Assembly: GCF_014651035.1 (NCBI RefSeq)
Contig: NZ_BMWC01000004.1
Coordinates: forward strand, 620,001-684,000
Direction of reading: 5' to 3'
DNA: 64,000 bases
Source of the DNA: Streptomyces lomondensis
GTDB lineage: Bacteria > Actinomycetota > Actinomycetes > Streptomycetales > Streptomycetaceae
Below the pieces are notes generated by a model, which saw only the letters and a program-made list of their open reading frames with translations, was not told where the DNA came from and did no database searches. Every line of letters begins with the position of its first letter. Within the stretch, counting starts at the first letter, position 1. A program made the position numbers and the translations under genes. Positions 1-8,239 of this stretch are shown here, in pieces.

Positions 1-257
1 ACCACCGCCGAGGCGCGCACGGTCAGCGGAACCCCGTCCACGGGCGCGATCCGCACCGAGCCGGGGGAGCCGTCGGGGCCGCGCAGGGTCACCGCGCGCT
101 GCACCACGAGGTTCTCCCGGTAGGTGCCGGGGGCGACGGTGAGGACGTCTCCGTCGGCCGCGGCCTCCAGGGCGGCGGCGAGCGATGCGTACTCGCCCGT
201 GCGGCGCCGCCACCGCGACGTGCCGGTGTGCGTCACCTGGACCGTGCCCTGTGCCAT
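1..257 (-). CDS. Right-handed parallel beta-helix protein, N-terminal part only
   Basis: The first 85 or so residues are present and the rest lies beyond the window edge. The start is the ATG read from 257, giving MAQGTVQVTHTGTSRWRRRT. The next stretch (SLAAALEAAADGDVLTVAPG, then TYREN) is the usual opening of pectate-lyase-like parallel beta-helix proteins, in which a residue range is 'switched on' and a coil of short beta strands begins. Streptomyces has long proteins of this type, some with a C-terminal AAA ATPase part, but that part is not visible here. Function is unknown; a cell-surface or structural role is only a guess. Confidence 0.7.
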   Translation of the reverse strand, partial: MAQGTVQVTHTGTSRWRRRTGEYASLAAALEAAADGDVLTVAPGTYRENLVVQRAVTLRGPDGSPGSVRIAPVDGVPLTVRASAV

Positions 258-483
258 GGTGTAGCTGTGCCCCCACCTCGGTCGTACTGATGGCTCGTTC
301 GCCCTCGGGACGCTGCGGCCGGTGTCGGGGCCGCTGCCGTGCCCGGCCCTCGGGCCTGCGCGCGCACGCGGCATCGACACCCGGCGCGTCCCTCCGGCTC
401 GCGCGCGCGGGTTGTGCCGAACGGTTCGGCCGGACCACCGTAGCGTGCGCGCGGGTGGTGGGTTGACCAGAGCCGGAAGGCTG
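258..483. other. Intergenic, one short palindrome
   Basis: No gene is seen. The interval lies between two minus-strand genes, so it should hold the promoter of the beta-helix gene. A 6-bp perfect inverted repeat (GCCGAA / TTCGGC, 3-nt spacer) sits at 416-430. It could be an operator or the base of a weak hairpin. Confidence 0.35.
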
Positions 484-1098
484 TCAGCTGCCGGTGCCCG
501 TCCTGCCCCAGTCCGGGCCCGCCTTGTCCCATGCCTGGTCCCAACGGGCGTACCGGCGGCGGACCATGCGCCAGACGATCAGCCGCCGGCCGCCCTCCAT
601 GAGGCCGCCGGCCGCCAGGGCCGCGCCGAGACCGGCGAGGACCGCGTGCGTCGACGCCGTCGCGGAGTCGAGGGGGCGGACCACCATGCGGCCGTGCCCG
701 TCGGTCCATATCCGGAACTCGTCGCCCTGCCGGGGGTCCTTGAGGCTCGCCAGGACCGGGCCCTGGTGCTCCGTGCCGTCCGGTGCCGTCCAGTCGGCGA
801 GGACGCGGTTGCGCAGATCCCGGCCGGTGGAGGTCTCCGGGTCGGCGTCCAGCGGGGAGCGGTCGAGTTTGCGGACCACGGTGGCCGTCACCGGATGCCG
901 CGCCTCGTGCTGCTCCCGGACGGAGCGCTGCAAGGCGTCCTGGGCGGTGCCCCCGACGAGGAATCCGGCCACCGGGGCGACCAGGAGGATCAGCAGCAGG
1001 GCCGCAAGCGCGACCCATGCCTCGGCCAGATCGGTCGCGCGGCACAGCGGGTTGCGCCGCCAGCGCCAGAGTCCGCTGATCGCTCGCACCGCCTGCAC
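484..1098 (-). CDS. Two-TM membrane protein, Rv1733c-like
   Basis: A 204-aa membrane protein. A hydrophobic segment at about residues 25-52 follows a basic N-terminus rich in Arg and Trp. A second segment at about 145-167 follows an extracytoplasmic part of roughly 90 residues containing repeated W-T-A-P-D-G and G-D-E-F-R-I-W motifs. This two-segment layout with a soluble central domain matches the actinobacterial Rv1733c family, whose molecular role is unknown. The ATG at 1098 gives the first long hydrophobic segment intact. The family call is by overall pattern rather than by a diagnostic motif. Confidence 0.7.
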   Translation of the reverse strand: MQAVRAISGLWRWRRNPLCRATDLAEAWVALAALLLILLVAPVAGFLVGGTAQDALQRSVREQHEARHPVTATVVRKLDRSPLDADPETSTGRDLRNRVLADWTAPDGTEHQGPVLASLKDPRQGDEFRIWTDGHGRMVVRPLDSATASTHAVLAGLGAALAAGGLMEGGRRLIVWRMVRRRYARWDQAWDKAGPDWGRTGTGS

Positions 1099-1209
1099 CC
1101 CCTTCCGGCTCCGTGATAACCCCCGGCGGAGCCGTCCACGCGCGGACCCGGTGAAGAGAGAGCGAAATCACCTCTCTCCGGGCCTTCTCATGGCCTTCTC
1201 ATGGACTTC

Positions 1210-2103
1210 TCACACAGGGCCAACGCCCGGCCCCGTGGCGCGGTTCCCGCCCCTGCGGGAGACCTGCTGCCCGCGCTGGTCGAGGATCGTGACCGGGTCC
1301 CCGACCCGGATCGTGCCCCGGGAGAGGGGCACCAGGTTCTGCCCGAAGACCAGCTTGCCGTCGAGCCGTCGGTGCCGTCCCAGGCTGTACAGGGGCTCGC
1401 GGCCGCGCTCGCCGGTGCCCTGGTCGGTGGTGGTCACCACGCACCGGCCGCAGGTCTTCGCGACGCGGAAGGTCACCTCCCCGATGGCGAGGCGCGACCA
1501 GTCGTCCTCGGCCCAGGCGCTCGTGCCCGACACGACCACGTTCGGCCGGAAGCGGTTCATGGGCAGCGGGCCCTCGTCCGCGTGGTCGCCCTGTGCGATC
1601 AGGGTGTTGAGGGCGTCGAGCGAGGCCGTCGTGGTGAGCAGCAGCGGATAGCCGTCGGCGAAGGAGACGGTCTCGCCGGGCCGCGCGTACTCGGGGTCGA
1701 CGGGCCGGCACGCGGCCGGATCGTCCATGAAGGCGAGACGCGCACCGATGCCGAGGTAGGCGCTGCACCAGGCGTGCGCGGCCTCGTCCTCGGCCGGGAT
1801 CGCCTCGACCTTGTCGCGGAAGATCTGCACGGGCACGGCCCCGATCGACCGGGGAACGGGCACCGTCAGCGGCCGCATGCCGGGGGCGGACAGCCGGACA
1901 CCGCCGCCGGGCAGCAGTTCGGCGGCGGCCTGCGCGAGGCGCGGCTGCTGGCGTTGCGTGACGACCTTTCCCCCGTCGTCGATCAGCACCCAGCGACGGT
2001 CCCCGGCCAGCCCCCAGGGCTCCACGACGGCCTCCCGGGGCGCGAGGCCCCGGACCGCCTTGACCGGATGGATGTGAATCGAGTGCACGTGTGCGTTCCC
2101 CAT
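1210..2103 (-). CDS. MOSC domain-containing protein (YcbX-like)
   Basis: A 297-aa cytosolic protein with an N-terminal MOSC beta-barrel (from HSIHIHPVKAVRG) followed by the MOSC domain proper. The C-terminal third carries the conserved CGRCVVTTTDQGTG segment and the GQNLVPL / GDPVTIL strands. MOSC proteins handle molybdenum-cofactor-bound sulfur or reduce N-hydroxylated substrates, as YcbX and mARC do; no partner reductase is seen next to it. I chose the ATG at 2103 because it precedes the conserved HIHPVKA strand directly, although the frame stays open further upstream. Confidence 0.85.
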   Translation of the reverse strand: MGNAHVHSIHIHPVKAVRGLAPREAVVEPWGLAGDRRWVLIDDGGKVVTQRQQPRLAQAAAELLPGGGVRLSAPGMRPLTVPVPRSIGAVPVQIFRDKVEAIPAEDEAAHAWCSAYLGIGARLAFMDDPAACRPVDPEYARPGETVSFADGYPLLLTTTASLDALNTLIAQGDHADEGPLPMNRFRPNVVVSGTSAWAEDDWSRLAIGEVTFRVAKTCGRCVVTTTDQGTGERGREPLYSLGRHRRLDGKLVFGQNLVPLSRGTIRVGDPVTILDQRGQQVSRRGGNRATGPGVGPV

Positions 2104-2146
2104 GGGGCCATCGTGCCAGCCGGCACCGACAGCCCCCGGGTGCGGC

Positions 2147-2575
2147 TCAGTAACCGCGGTACTGCTGGTTGTTGTACGGGTCCTGGTAGGGAGCCGGAGC
2201 GGGACGGGGAGCCGCGGGGCGCATCGCCTCGTAGCCCGCGGGCGCCGCCGGGCGCGGCTGCTGCGGCTGGGGGCCGGGATAGCCGCGCGGTGCGGTGGCC
2301 TGCTGCGGGATGTACGCCGCGGGCGCCTGCTGGAGCGGGGCGGGCTGCGGCGCCTGCGGATAGCCGTAGGCAGGCTGGGACGGGGCGGCCGGCAGAGCGG
2401 GCAGCGCCGACGGGAGGGCGGGCAGGTTGCCGCCCGGCACGTCGTACTGGGCGGGGACCCGGATCGGGGCGATCTGCGGGGTGCCCCGCTCGGCGACGAG
2501 CTTGTCGTAGATCGGGGTGTCCGGGAAGGAGGCGGAGTAGTAGCCGCCGCCATAGGTGGAGCGGGGGGAGGTCAT
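2147..2575 (-). CDS. Proline/alanine-rich protein, DUF6643-like
   Basis: A 142-aa protein. The N-terminal 50 residues are ordered (TYGGGYYSASFPDTPIYDKL, then a PQIAPIRVP stretch). The C-terminal two thirds is low-complexity Pro/Ala/Gln/Tyr (PQAPQPAPLQQAP, PYQDPYNNQQYRGY). The conserved start resembles the Streptomyces-only DUF6643 family, which has no known role. There is no signal peptide or membrane segment. The tail looks intrinsically disordered and could mediate self-association, which is inference. Confidence 0.65.
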   Translation of the reverse strand: MTSPRSTYGGGYYSASFPDTPIYDKLVAERGTPQIAPIRVPAQYDVPGGNLPALPSALPALPAAPSQPAYGYPQAPQPAPLQQAPAAYIPQQATAPRGYPGPQPQQPRPAAPAGYEAMRPAAPRPAPAPYQDPYNNQQYRGY

Positions 2576-2867
2576 GGCACATAAGTTAAGCCCACGATGT
2601 GCTGGTTGGGGAGACCGATAAGAGGGTTGTTTTCCGTGTCCTCAGTGACCGGGGATCCCCAATGCGAGCGAACTCGGCAAAATGGGGCGCCGAACGGGGT
2701 GCTGATCGTGTAAAGGCCGAGTTCCGGGCGGGTTACCGGAGGTTGGCCGCCGGTCTTCCGGTCGGCCGCGCATGGGAGTTCGCCGCGCGGAGGAATAGGT
2801 TGTGCGAACGGAAGTCGACGGACGGCCGGGATGTGCCTGGCGCGGTGACACGCAAATGGGGGCGGAC
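2576..2867. other. Divergent intergenic region
   Basis: About 290 bases without a convincing gene, between the minus-strand proline-rich gene and the plus-strand TerD gene. It must hold both promoters. It is visibly richer in A/T than its surroundings (for example 2581-2640), as expected of a promoter region. No clear operator palindrome was recognised. Confidence 0.45.
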
Positions 2868-4127
2868 ATGCAAATGTTGAAAGGTTCAAATACTCCTGTG
2901 CCCGCCGCGGCGCTGCGCGTGGAATTGGGCTGGCGCACCGGACCGGGCGTACCCGACGCCGACGCCTCCGCTTTGCTGCTGATAAGCGGAAAGGTGCGTT
3001 CCGACGCGGACTTCGTCTTCTACAACCAGCCCGCGCACTCCTCCGGCGCGATCCGCCACGAGGGCAAGCGGAACGCCGACGGCCGGGTGACCGACACGCT
3101 CCTCGTCGACCTCGCGCGCGTGGAGCCCGCGATCGAGACGGTCGTCCTCGCCGCCTCCGCCGACAGCGGCACGTTCGGGCAGGTCCCGGACCTGTACATC
3201 GAGGTCCAGGATGCCCAGGGCACCCCGGTGGCCCGCTTCGACAACCCGGGCGCCACCACCGAAACCGCTTTCGTCCTCGGCGAGTTCTACCGCCGCCAGG
3301 GCGCCTGGAAGTTCCGCGCCGTCGGCCAGGGCTACAGCAGCGGACTCGAAGGCCTGGCCACGGACTACGGCATCACGGTGGACGAGCCGCAGCAGGCGGC
3401 CCCCGCCGCGGCTCCCACGCCCCCGCCGTTGACACAGCCGGCCGCCCCGCCGCCCCCTGCCACGCCCTCGGCGACACCGCCCGCACCCGTCCGCCTCACC
3501 AAGGTCACGCTCACCAAGGCGTCCCCCTCCGTCTCGCTCACCAAGCAGGGCGGCACCTCCGGCGCCCTGCACGTGAACCTCAACTGGGAAGTGCGCAAGC
3601 AGTTCTCGGGGTGGAGCAGCAAGTTCGGCCGCCCGGCCGCGCTGCACTCCGACCTCGACCTCGACCTGTGCGCGCTGTACGAACTCACCGACGGCAGCAA
3701 GGGCGTCGTACAGGCCCTCGGCCACGCCTTCGGCGCGCTGCACCAGCCCCCGTACATCCACCTCGACGGCGACGACCGCACCGGCGCCGTGGCGGCCGGT
3801 GAGAACCTCACCGTCAATCTCGACCACAAGAACGCCTTCCGGCGCATCCTCGTCTTCGTCACCATCTACGAAGGCGCCCGCTCCTTCGCCGACCTGCACG
3901 CCACCGTCACGCTCCAGCCGCAGCACGGCGCCCCGATCGACTTCTCCCTCGACGAGTGCACGATCCCCTCGCCCGTGTGCGCGCTCGCCCTGATCACCAA
4001 CACCGGCGGCGACCTGGTCGTCCAGCGGGAGGCGCGCTACCTGGTGCCCGAGCGCGGGGTGAGCCCGCAACGGACCGTCGACCACGCCTACGGATGGGGC
4101 ATGAACTGGACCCCCGGCAGGAAGTGA
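2868..4127 (+). CDS. TerD family protein with Pro-rich linker
   Basis: A 419-aa protein. The N-terminal TerD domain runs from MLKGSNTPVP through SGKVRSDADFVFYNQP (the double-Asp Ca2+-binding region) to about residue 170. A Pro/Ala linker follows (PAAAPTPPPLTQPAAPPPPA). A second domain repeats the opening with VNLNWEV and continues through LDLDLCALYEL and HLDGDDRTG. That second half is itself TerD-like, so this is a tandem TerD protein of the kind linked to tellurite/stress responses and Ca2+-dependent signalling. The frame opens earlier at a GTG (2802), but the ATG at 2868 has a G-rich Shine-Dalgarno and gives the canonical MxMLKGSN start. Confidence 0.88.
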   Translation: MQMLKGSNTPVPAAALRVELGWRTGPGVPDADASALLLISGKVRSDADFVFYNQPAHSSGAIRHEGKRNADGRVTDTLLVDLARVEPAIETVVLAASADSGTFGQVPDLYIEVQDAQGTPVARFDNPGATTETAFVLGEFYRRQGAWKFRAVGQGYSSGLEGLATDYGITVDEPQQAAPAAAPTPPPLTQPAAPPPPATPSATPPAPVRLTKVTLTKASPSVSLTKQGGTSGALHVNLNWEVRKQFSGWSSKFGRPAALHSDLDLDLCALYELTDGSKGVVQALGHAFGALHQPPYIHLDGDDRTGAVAAGENLTVNLDHKNAFRRILVFVTIYEGARSFADLHATVTLQPQHGAPIDFSLDECTIPSPVCALALITNTGGDLVVQREARYLVPERGVSPQRTVDHAYGWGMNWTPGRK

Positions 4128-4143
4128 CTCCGCCCGGCGGCCG

Positions 4144-5319
4144 TCAGCCCTCGTCGGGCACGGCGTCCGGGCGCGCATAGGTGCGGCCCTTCCAGGCCGC
4201 ACCGCGCCCCCGGTAGTGCTGCACCGCCGAATCGACCGTCATGAGGAGGTAGAGGAAGGCGGTGAACGGCAGCAGCGGGGCGAGCCACAGTGGCTGCCGG
4301 TAGTAGCGCAGCATCGGGACGTACGTCCCCGTCATCACGAGCCAGGCGAGGCCGCCGGCGACCGATGCCGCCGCGCTGCCCGCGGCCAGGCCGGCCACGA
4401 CCGCCACCGGCGGCACCAGGTACACCAGCGCCAGCCCGGCGACCGTCCCCGCCAGCAGCGGGAGGTTGTGCCGCAGCTGGGCGTAGGCACTGCGCGACAC
4501 CATCCGCCACAGATCGCCCAGCCGCGGATACGGTCGGACGCTGTCCACCCGGTCGGCGAGCCCCAGCCAGACGCGGCCGCCGCCGCGCTTGACGGCCCGC
4601 GCGAGCGCCACGTCGTCGATGACGGCCTGCCGGATCGCGTCCGGGATCCGCGCCCGCTCGGCGGTCTCCGCCCGCAGCAGGACGCAGCCACCGGCGGCGG
4701 CCGCCGTCCGCGTCCCCGCCCGGCCGATCCGGCGGAAGGGGTACAGCTGCGCGAAGAAGTACACGAAGGCGGGCACGACGAACCGTTCCCACGTGCTCTC
4801 CACCCGCAGCCGGGCCATCTGGGAGACCACGTCGAACCCTCCGGAACGGGCCGCCGCCACCAACTCCCGCAGACTGTCCGGCGCGTGCGCGATGTCGGCG
4901 TCGGTCAGCAGCAGGTACTCGGGGTCACGCGCGCGTGCCAGGCCGATGCCGTGGCGCACCGCCCACAGCTTGCCCGTCCAGCCCGCGGGCGGCTCGCCCG
5001 GCGAGTCCACGGTCAGCGGCAGCCCGCCGTGCCGGCGTGCCAGTTCCCGCGCGAGATCACCGGTGCCGTCCGAACTGCCGTCGTCGACGAGAAAGACCTC
5101 CGCCCGCCCCGGATAGTCCTGGAGGAGCAGCGACGGCAGCGCGGCGGGCAGCACCGCCGCCTCGTCGCGGGCCGGGACGACGACGCACACGGACGGCCAC
5201 GCGTCCGGATCCCGGCGCCGGGGCAGTCGCACATCGGTGCGCCAGAAGAAGCCCTGACAGAGCAGCAGCCACAGCCAGGCGAGAAGTGATCCAGCGGCAG
5301 TCCACACAACGGCGCTCAC
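4144..5319 (-). CDS. Family 2 glycosyltransferase, HpnB-like
   Basis: A 391-aa membrane-anchored glycosyltransferase. An N-terminal hydrophobic segment (LLAWLWLLLCQGFFW) is followed by a GT-A fold: VCVVVPARDEA, LVDDGSSDGTG, the metal-binding LTDADIAH (D-x-D) and a VIDDVALARAVK acceptor-site motif. Two or more C-terminal hydrophobic segments follow residue 290. The order and length match the hopene-associated glycosyltransferase HpnB. No hopanoid genes are adjacent in this window, so the acceptor is not established. I chose the GTG at 5319 because it opens exactly at the first hydrophobic segment. It is divergent from the racemase-like gene, with only 57 bp between starts. Confidence 0.85.
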   Translation of the reverse strand: MSAVVWTAAGSLLAWLWLLLCQGFFWRTDVRLPRRRDPDAWPSVCVVVPARDEAAVLPAALPSLLLQDYPGRAEVFLVDDGSSDGTGDLARELARRHGGLPLTVDSPGEPPAGWTGKLWAVRHGIGLARARDPEYLLLTDADIAHAPDSLRELVAAARSGGFDVVSQMARLRVESTWERFVVPAFVYFFAQLYPFRRIGRAGTRTAAAAGGCVLLRAETAERARIPDAIRQAVIDDVALARAVKRGGGRVWLGLADRVDSVRPYPRLGDLWRMVSRSAYAQLRHNLPLLAGTVAGLALVYLVPPVAVVAGLAAGSAAASVAGGLAWLVMTGTYVPMLRYYRQPLWLAPLLPFTAFLYLLMTVDSAVQHYRGRGAAWKGRTYARPDAVPDEG

Positions 5320-5376
5320 GCGCGCAGTCTGCCCCACGGGGCCGGCCCGGGACGGCTCATCGTCTATCGTGATCGG

Positions 5377-6162
5377 GTGAAGATCGCGCTCATGGACTCC
5401 GGAATCGGTCTGCTGGCGGCCACCGCCGCGGTGCGGCGGCTGCGCCCCGACGCCGATCTCGTGCTCTCCCTGGACCCCGAGGGCATGCCGTGGGGTCCTA
5501 GGACCCCGGAGGAACTGACCGAGCGCGCCCTGGCCGTCGCCGAGGCGGCCGCCGCGCGCCGCCCCGACGCCCTGATCGTCGGCTGCAACACCGCGACCGT
5601 GCACGCGCTCACCGCCCTGCGCGCCCGCCTGGAACCGGAGCTCCCGGTCATCGGCACCGTCCCGGCGATCAAGCCGGCCGCGGCCGGTGGCGGGCCCCTC
5701 GCCATCTGGGCCACCCCGGCCACCACCGGCAGCACGTACCAGCGCACCCTGATCCGGGACTTCGCCGGCGGCGTGCCCGTCACGGAAGTGCCGTGCTGGG
5801 GCCTCGCCGAGGCCGTGGAGCGCGCGGACGAGGCGGCGATCGACGCCGCCGTGACCGCGGCCGCCGCACTCACCCCGGAGGAGGTGACCACCGTCGTCCT
5901 CGGCTGCACGCACTACGAACTGGTCGCCGAGCGCATCCGCACCGCCGTCCAGCGCCCCGGCCGCCCGCCCCTCGTACTGCACGGCTCCGCGGGCGCCGTG
6001 GCCGCCCAGGCCCTGCGCCGGCTCGGCAAGCAGCCCGCTCCGGGCGCCACGCCGCACGGAACCCTGACCGTGCTGCTGAGCGGACGCGAGGGCCTGCTGC
6101 CCGCGCCGGCCCTGGCGTACGAGGAAGGGCGGCTGCTGCACGCGGTCACCCCGGCCGGCTGA
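5377..6162 (+). CDS. Aspartate/glutamate racemase family protein
   Basis: A 261-aa protein of the MurI/Asp-Glu racemase fold. Both catalytic cysteine motifs are present: GCNTAT (Cys70) in the first lobe and GCTHYE (Cys177) in the second. The N-terminal MDSGIG provides the conserved Asp7-Ser8. These residues deprotonate and reprotonate the amino-acid alpha carbon in this family. It may supply D-glutamate for peptidoglycan as a second MurI, or act on another small acid; the context does not decide. The start is the GTG at 5377. Confidence 0.82.
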   Translation: MKIALMDSGIGLLAATAAVRRLRPDADLVLSLDPEGMPWGPRTPEELTERALAVAEAAAARRPDALIVGCNTATVHALTALRARLEPELPVIGTVPAIKPAAAGGGPLAIWATPATTGSTYQRTLIRDFAGGVPVTEVPCWGLAEAVERADEAAIDAAVTAAAALTPEEVTTVVLGCTHYELVAERIRTAVQRPGRPPLVLHGSAGAVAAQALRRLGKQPAPGATPHGTLTVLLSGREGLLPAPALAYEEGRLLHAVTPAG

Positions 6163-6275
6163 CCGGCTCCGGTCACCGACGGCCGCCGGCGAGCCGGAAG
6201 AGCCCGACGCCCGGCCGGCGCAGTCACGCTCCGCCACAGATACCAGCGGAGCGAAACCTGAGTACCCTCATGTGT

Positions 6276-6830
6276 ATGAGGGACCACCGCCACGGCGAGA
6301 ACGCCTCTGCCGCGCATCCCGACGTCTGGACCGGCCGTGCGACCAACCGCGTCCAGTGGCTGCTGGCGCTCGGCGGCGCGGCCTGCATGGCGCTCGGTAT
6401 CGAGCTGGCCGTCGACTCGGCGTGGACGTCCGGCTCGGCGCCGCTCGTCATGGCCGTGGTCGGGTGCATCGCCGCTGGGCTGCTGGTCCTCTTCGGAACC
6501 CTCGCCTTCGTGCACGTCGCCCTGCGGGTCGACGAGGACCACCTCGAGGTGCGCTGCGGCCACATCGGCCTGCCCCGCCGCCGTATCCCGCTCTCCCAGG
6601 TGGCGGGCGCCACGTACACCTCGCATGTCACCCCCCGCCACTGGGGCGGCTGGGGCTACCGGTGGCGGCCGGAGAAGGGCACCGCGGTGGTCGTACGCCA
6701 GGGGGAGGGCGTCGTGCTGGAGCTGTGGGACGGGCACACCTTCACGATCACGGTGGACGACGCGGAGGCGGCCGTACGGGTCATCAAGGCGCGGTTGCGG
6801 CCCAGGAAGCCGGGCGCTGCGGCGCACTGA
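6276..6830 (+). CDS. Two-TM membrane protein with C-terminal PH-like domain
   Basis: A 184-aa protein of no recognised name. Two hydrophobic segments lie at about residues 25-45 and 52-75. A soluble domain follows with alternating strands (LRVDEDHLEVRCGHIGLPRR, then VAGATYTSHVTPRHWGGWGY) and a final helix (DDAEAAVRVIKARL), a layout typical of bacterial PH-like membrane proteins. Two in-frame ATGs (6270 and 6276) are separated by one codon. Neither has a good Shine-Dalgarno, so translation may be leaderless. Confidence 0.65.
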   Translation: MRDHRHGENASAAHPDVWTGRATNRVQWLLALGGAACMALGIELAVDSAWTSGSAPLVMAVVGCIAAGLLVLFGTLAFVHVALRVDEDHLEVRCGHIGLPRRRIPLSQVAGATYTSHVTPRHWGGWGYRWRPEKGTAVVVRQGEGVVLELWDGHTFTITVDDAEAAVRVIKARLRPRKPGAAAH

Positions 6831-6889
6831 GGTGCCGGGACCTCTGACGAGACCTCTGATCTGACAGGCCCTGAGCCGCGACTCGGTCA

Positions 6890-7960
6890 TCACGCAGGAG
6901 TGCGTCCCGCGTCGCGTGGGTGTGTGTCCGGCGCGCGGCTCGACGGTTCCTCGGTGAGCGGGCGTGCCGTGGCCATGCCCGCCAGCAGGCCCGCACCCAC
7001 CGACACCGCGGTGAAGCTCAGCGCGTTGCCGATCGCGGCGATGGCGGCGAGCACCGTCAGGGCCGCGCCCGCCGTGAGGGCCACCGGCGTCGGCCGCGGG
7101 CCGCGCCACAGCGCGTACAGCACCCAGCCGAAGGCCGCCGCCAGCAGGGCCACGCCGACGACGCCCTGTTCGGCCGCCTGCTGAAGCGGCGCCGAGTGGG
7201 GCTTGCCGTCGGACAGCAGCGACTGGGCGGACGTCGCGCTCAGCTCCCCGAACCGGCCCGGGCCGACCCCCACGACGGTGTCCTCCCGCAGCAGGTCCCA
7301 CGCGTCCTGCCACAGCTCGACTCGGTGCGGCGTGAGGCGCTCCTCGAGGGCGGTGCCGAGCCCGCCCGGTACGGCCCGGGCGGCGATCGCCCAGGTCAGC
7401 CCGGTCACCAGGACGGCGACCGTGGCCAGCACGGCGAGGCCGGCGCCGCGGCGCCGGGTGTGGCCGGCGGCCAGCGAGCAGAGCAGCACCGCCGCACAGG
7501 TGACGCAACCGGTGGTCGAGCCGAGCGCGGCAGCCAGCACCGCGGTCCCGGCGGCCACGAGGCGCAGCGCGAACCGCATGACCGGAACCGGAGTGGCCCA
7601 GGCCGCACAGCACGCGGCACCGGCCGACAGCGTCAGCACGGCCGCCGTGGCCCCGGCATGCCCCAGGGGTGCCGTGATCTGCGGACCCGGAGCGAGATGC
7701 GGAACGGCCACGGTCAGCCCGATACCGGCCAGCGCGCCGGCGCAGGGCGCGGCCACCGGCAGCAGCGCCCCGCTGATCCGCCCGGCGGCGTACCCGGCGG
7801 CCACGGCCAGCACCGCGAGCAGTACGCCTTCGGGCCGGCCGTCGCGCACGGCCCCCGTGATCAGGGACCAGCCGGCGCACGCCCCCAGCACCACGACGCC
7901 CGCCGCGTCCGGAACGATCCGTCTCTCGCTGTCCGCGTCCGGCCGGGACGCAGACGTCAT
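6890..7960 (-). CDS. O-antigen ligase / polymerase-like membrane protein
   Basis: A 356-aa polytopic membrane protein with about ten hydrophobic segments. A large extracytoplasmic loop between residues 200 and 260 carries HRVELWQDAWDLLREDTVVG, then VGPGRFG and PHSAPLQQAAEQG. The H-x-x-x-L...A pattern and the G-x-G-x-G-x-F loop are the signature of Wzy/O-antigen ligase proteins, which transfer or polymerise lipid-linked glycans outside the membrane. No glycan cluster surrounds it. I chose the ATG at 7960; the upstream open frame continues but lacks conserved sequence. Confidence 0.78.
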   Translation of the reverse strand: MTSASRPDADSERRIVPDAAGVVVLGACAGWSLITGAVRDGRPEGVLLAVLAVAAGYAAGRISGALLPVAAPCAGALAGIGLTVAVPHLAPGPQITAPLGHAGATAAVLTLSAGAACCAAWATPVPVMRFALRLVAAGTAVLAAALGSTTGCVTCAAVLLCSLAAGHTRRRGAGLAVLATVAVLVTGLTWAIAARAVPGGLGTALEERLTPHRVELWQDAWDLLREDTVVGVGPGRFGELSATSAQSLLSDGKPHSAPLQQAAEQGVVGVALLAAAFGWVLYALWRGPRPTPVALTAGAALTVLAAIAAIGNALSFTAVSVGAGLLAGMATARPLTEEPSSRAPDTHPRDAGRTPA

Positions 7961-8239
7961 TCCACTGGAACCCACCCCGCCCCGCCCCCCGCACCCCGTC
8001 GCCCCCGAGCCGTGAAGACCCCGGCCGCACAGACGGCCACCGGCCGCGCGACTGAGGCTTCGGCACACCGTAACGGCTGGTGGGCGGTTTGGGGATGTGT
8101 CGTGACGAAATGAGCAGGAACGTTGCTGCGGTGCCGGGGGGCGAAGGGCGCCGCTGTCCCGCGCGGCGCGACCGGAGCCGTGCGGCCGTCGCGTGGACCG
8201 CGCTGTCGGCGTCAAGGCCGCCCGACTTACACTCCGGGA
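7961..8239. other. Divergent intergenic region
   Basis: About 280 bases between the O-antigen-ligase-like gene and the apolipoprotein N-acyltransferase gene, which are transcribed away from each other. It should hold both promoters. I see no clear repeat, operator or small gene. Confidence 0.4.

Noticed and set aside
1181..1212. CTTCTCATGG direct repeat between the membrane protein and MOSC genes
   Set aside because: Two short copies only, in low-complexity sequence, with no obvious link to a function.
5913..8066. Long minus-strand open frame (over 700 codons)
   Set aside because: It runs antisense through the racemase and PH-like genes with Arg/Gly/Pro-rich composition and no conserved motif; it is a high-GC shadow. 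The same holds for similar long frames opposite the MFS, CoA-transferase, MMPL and hydrogenase genes.
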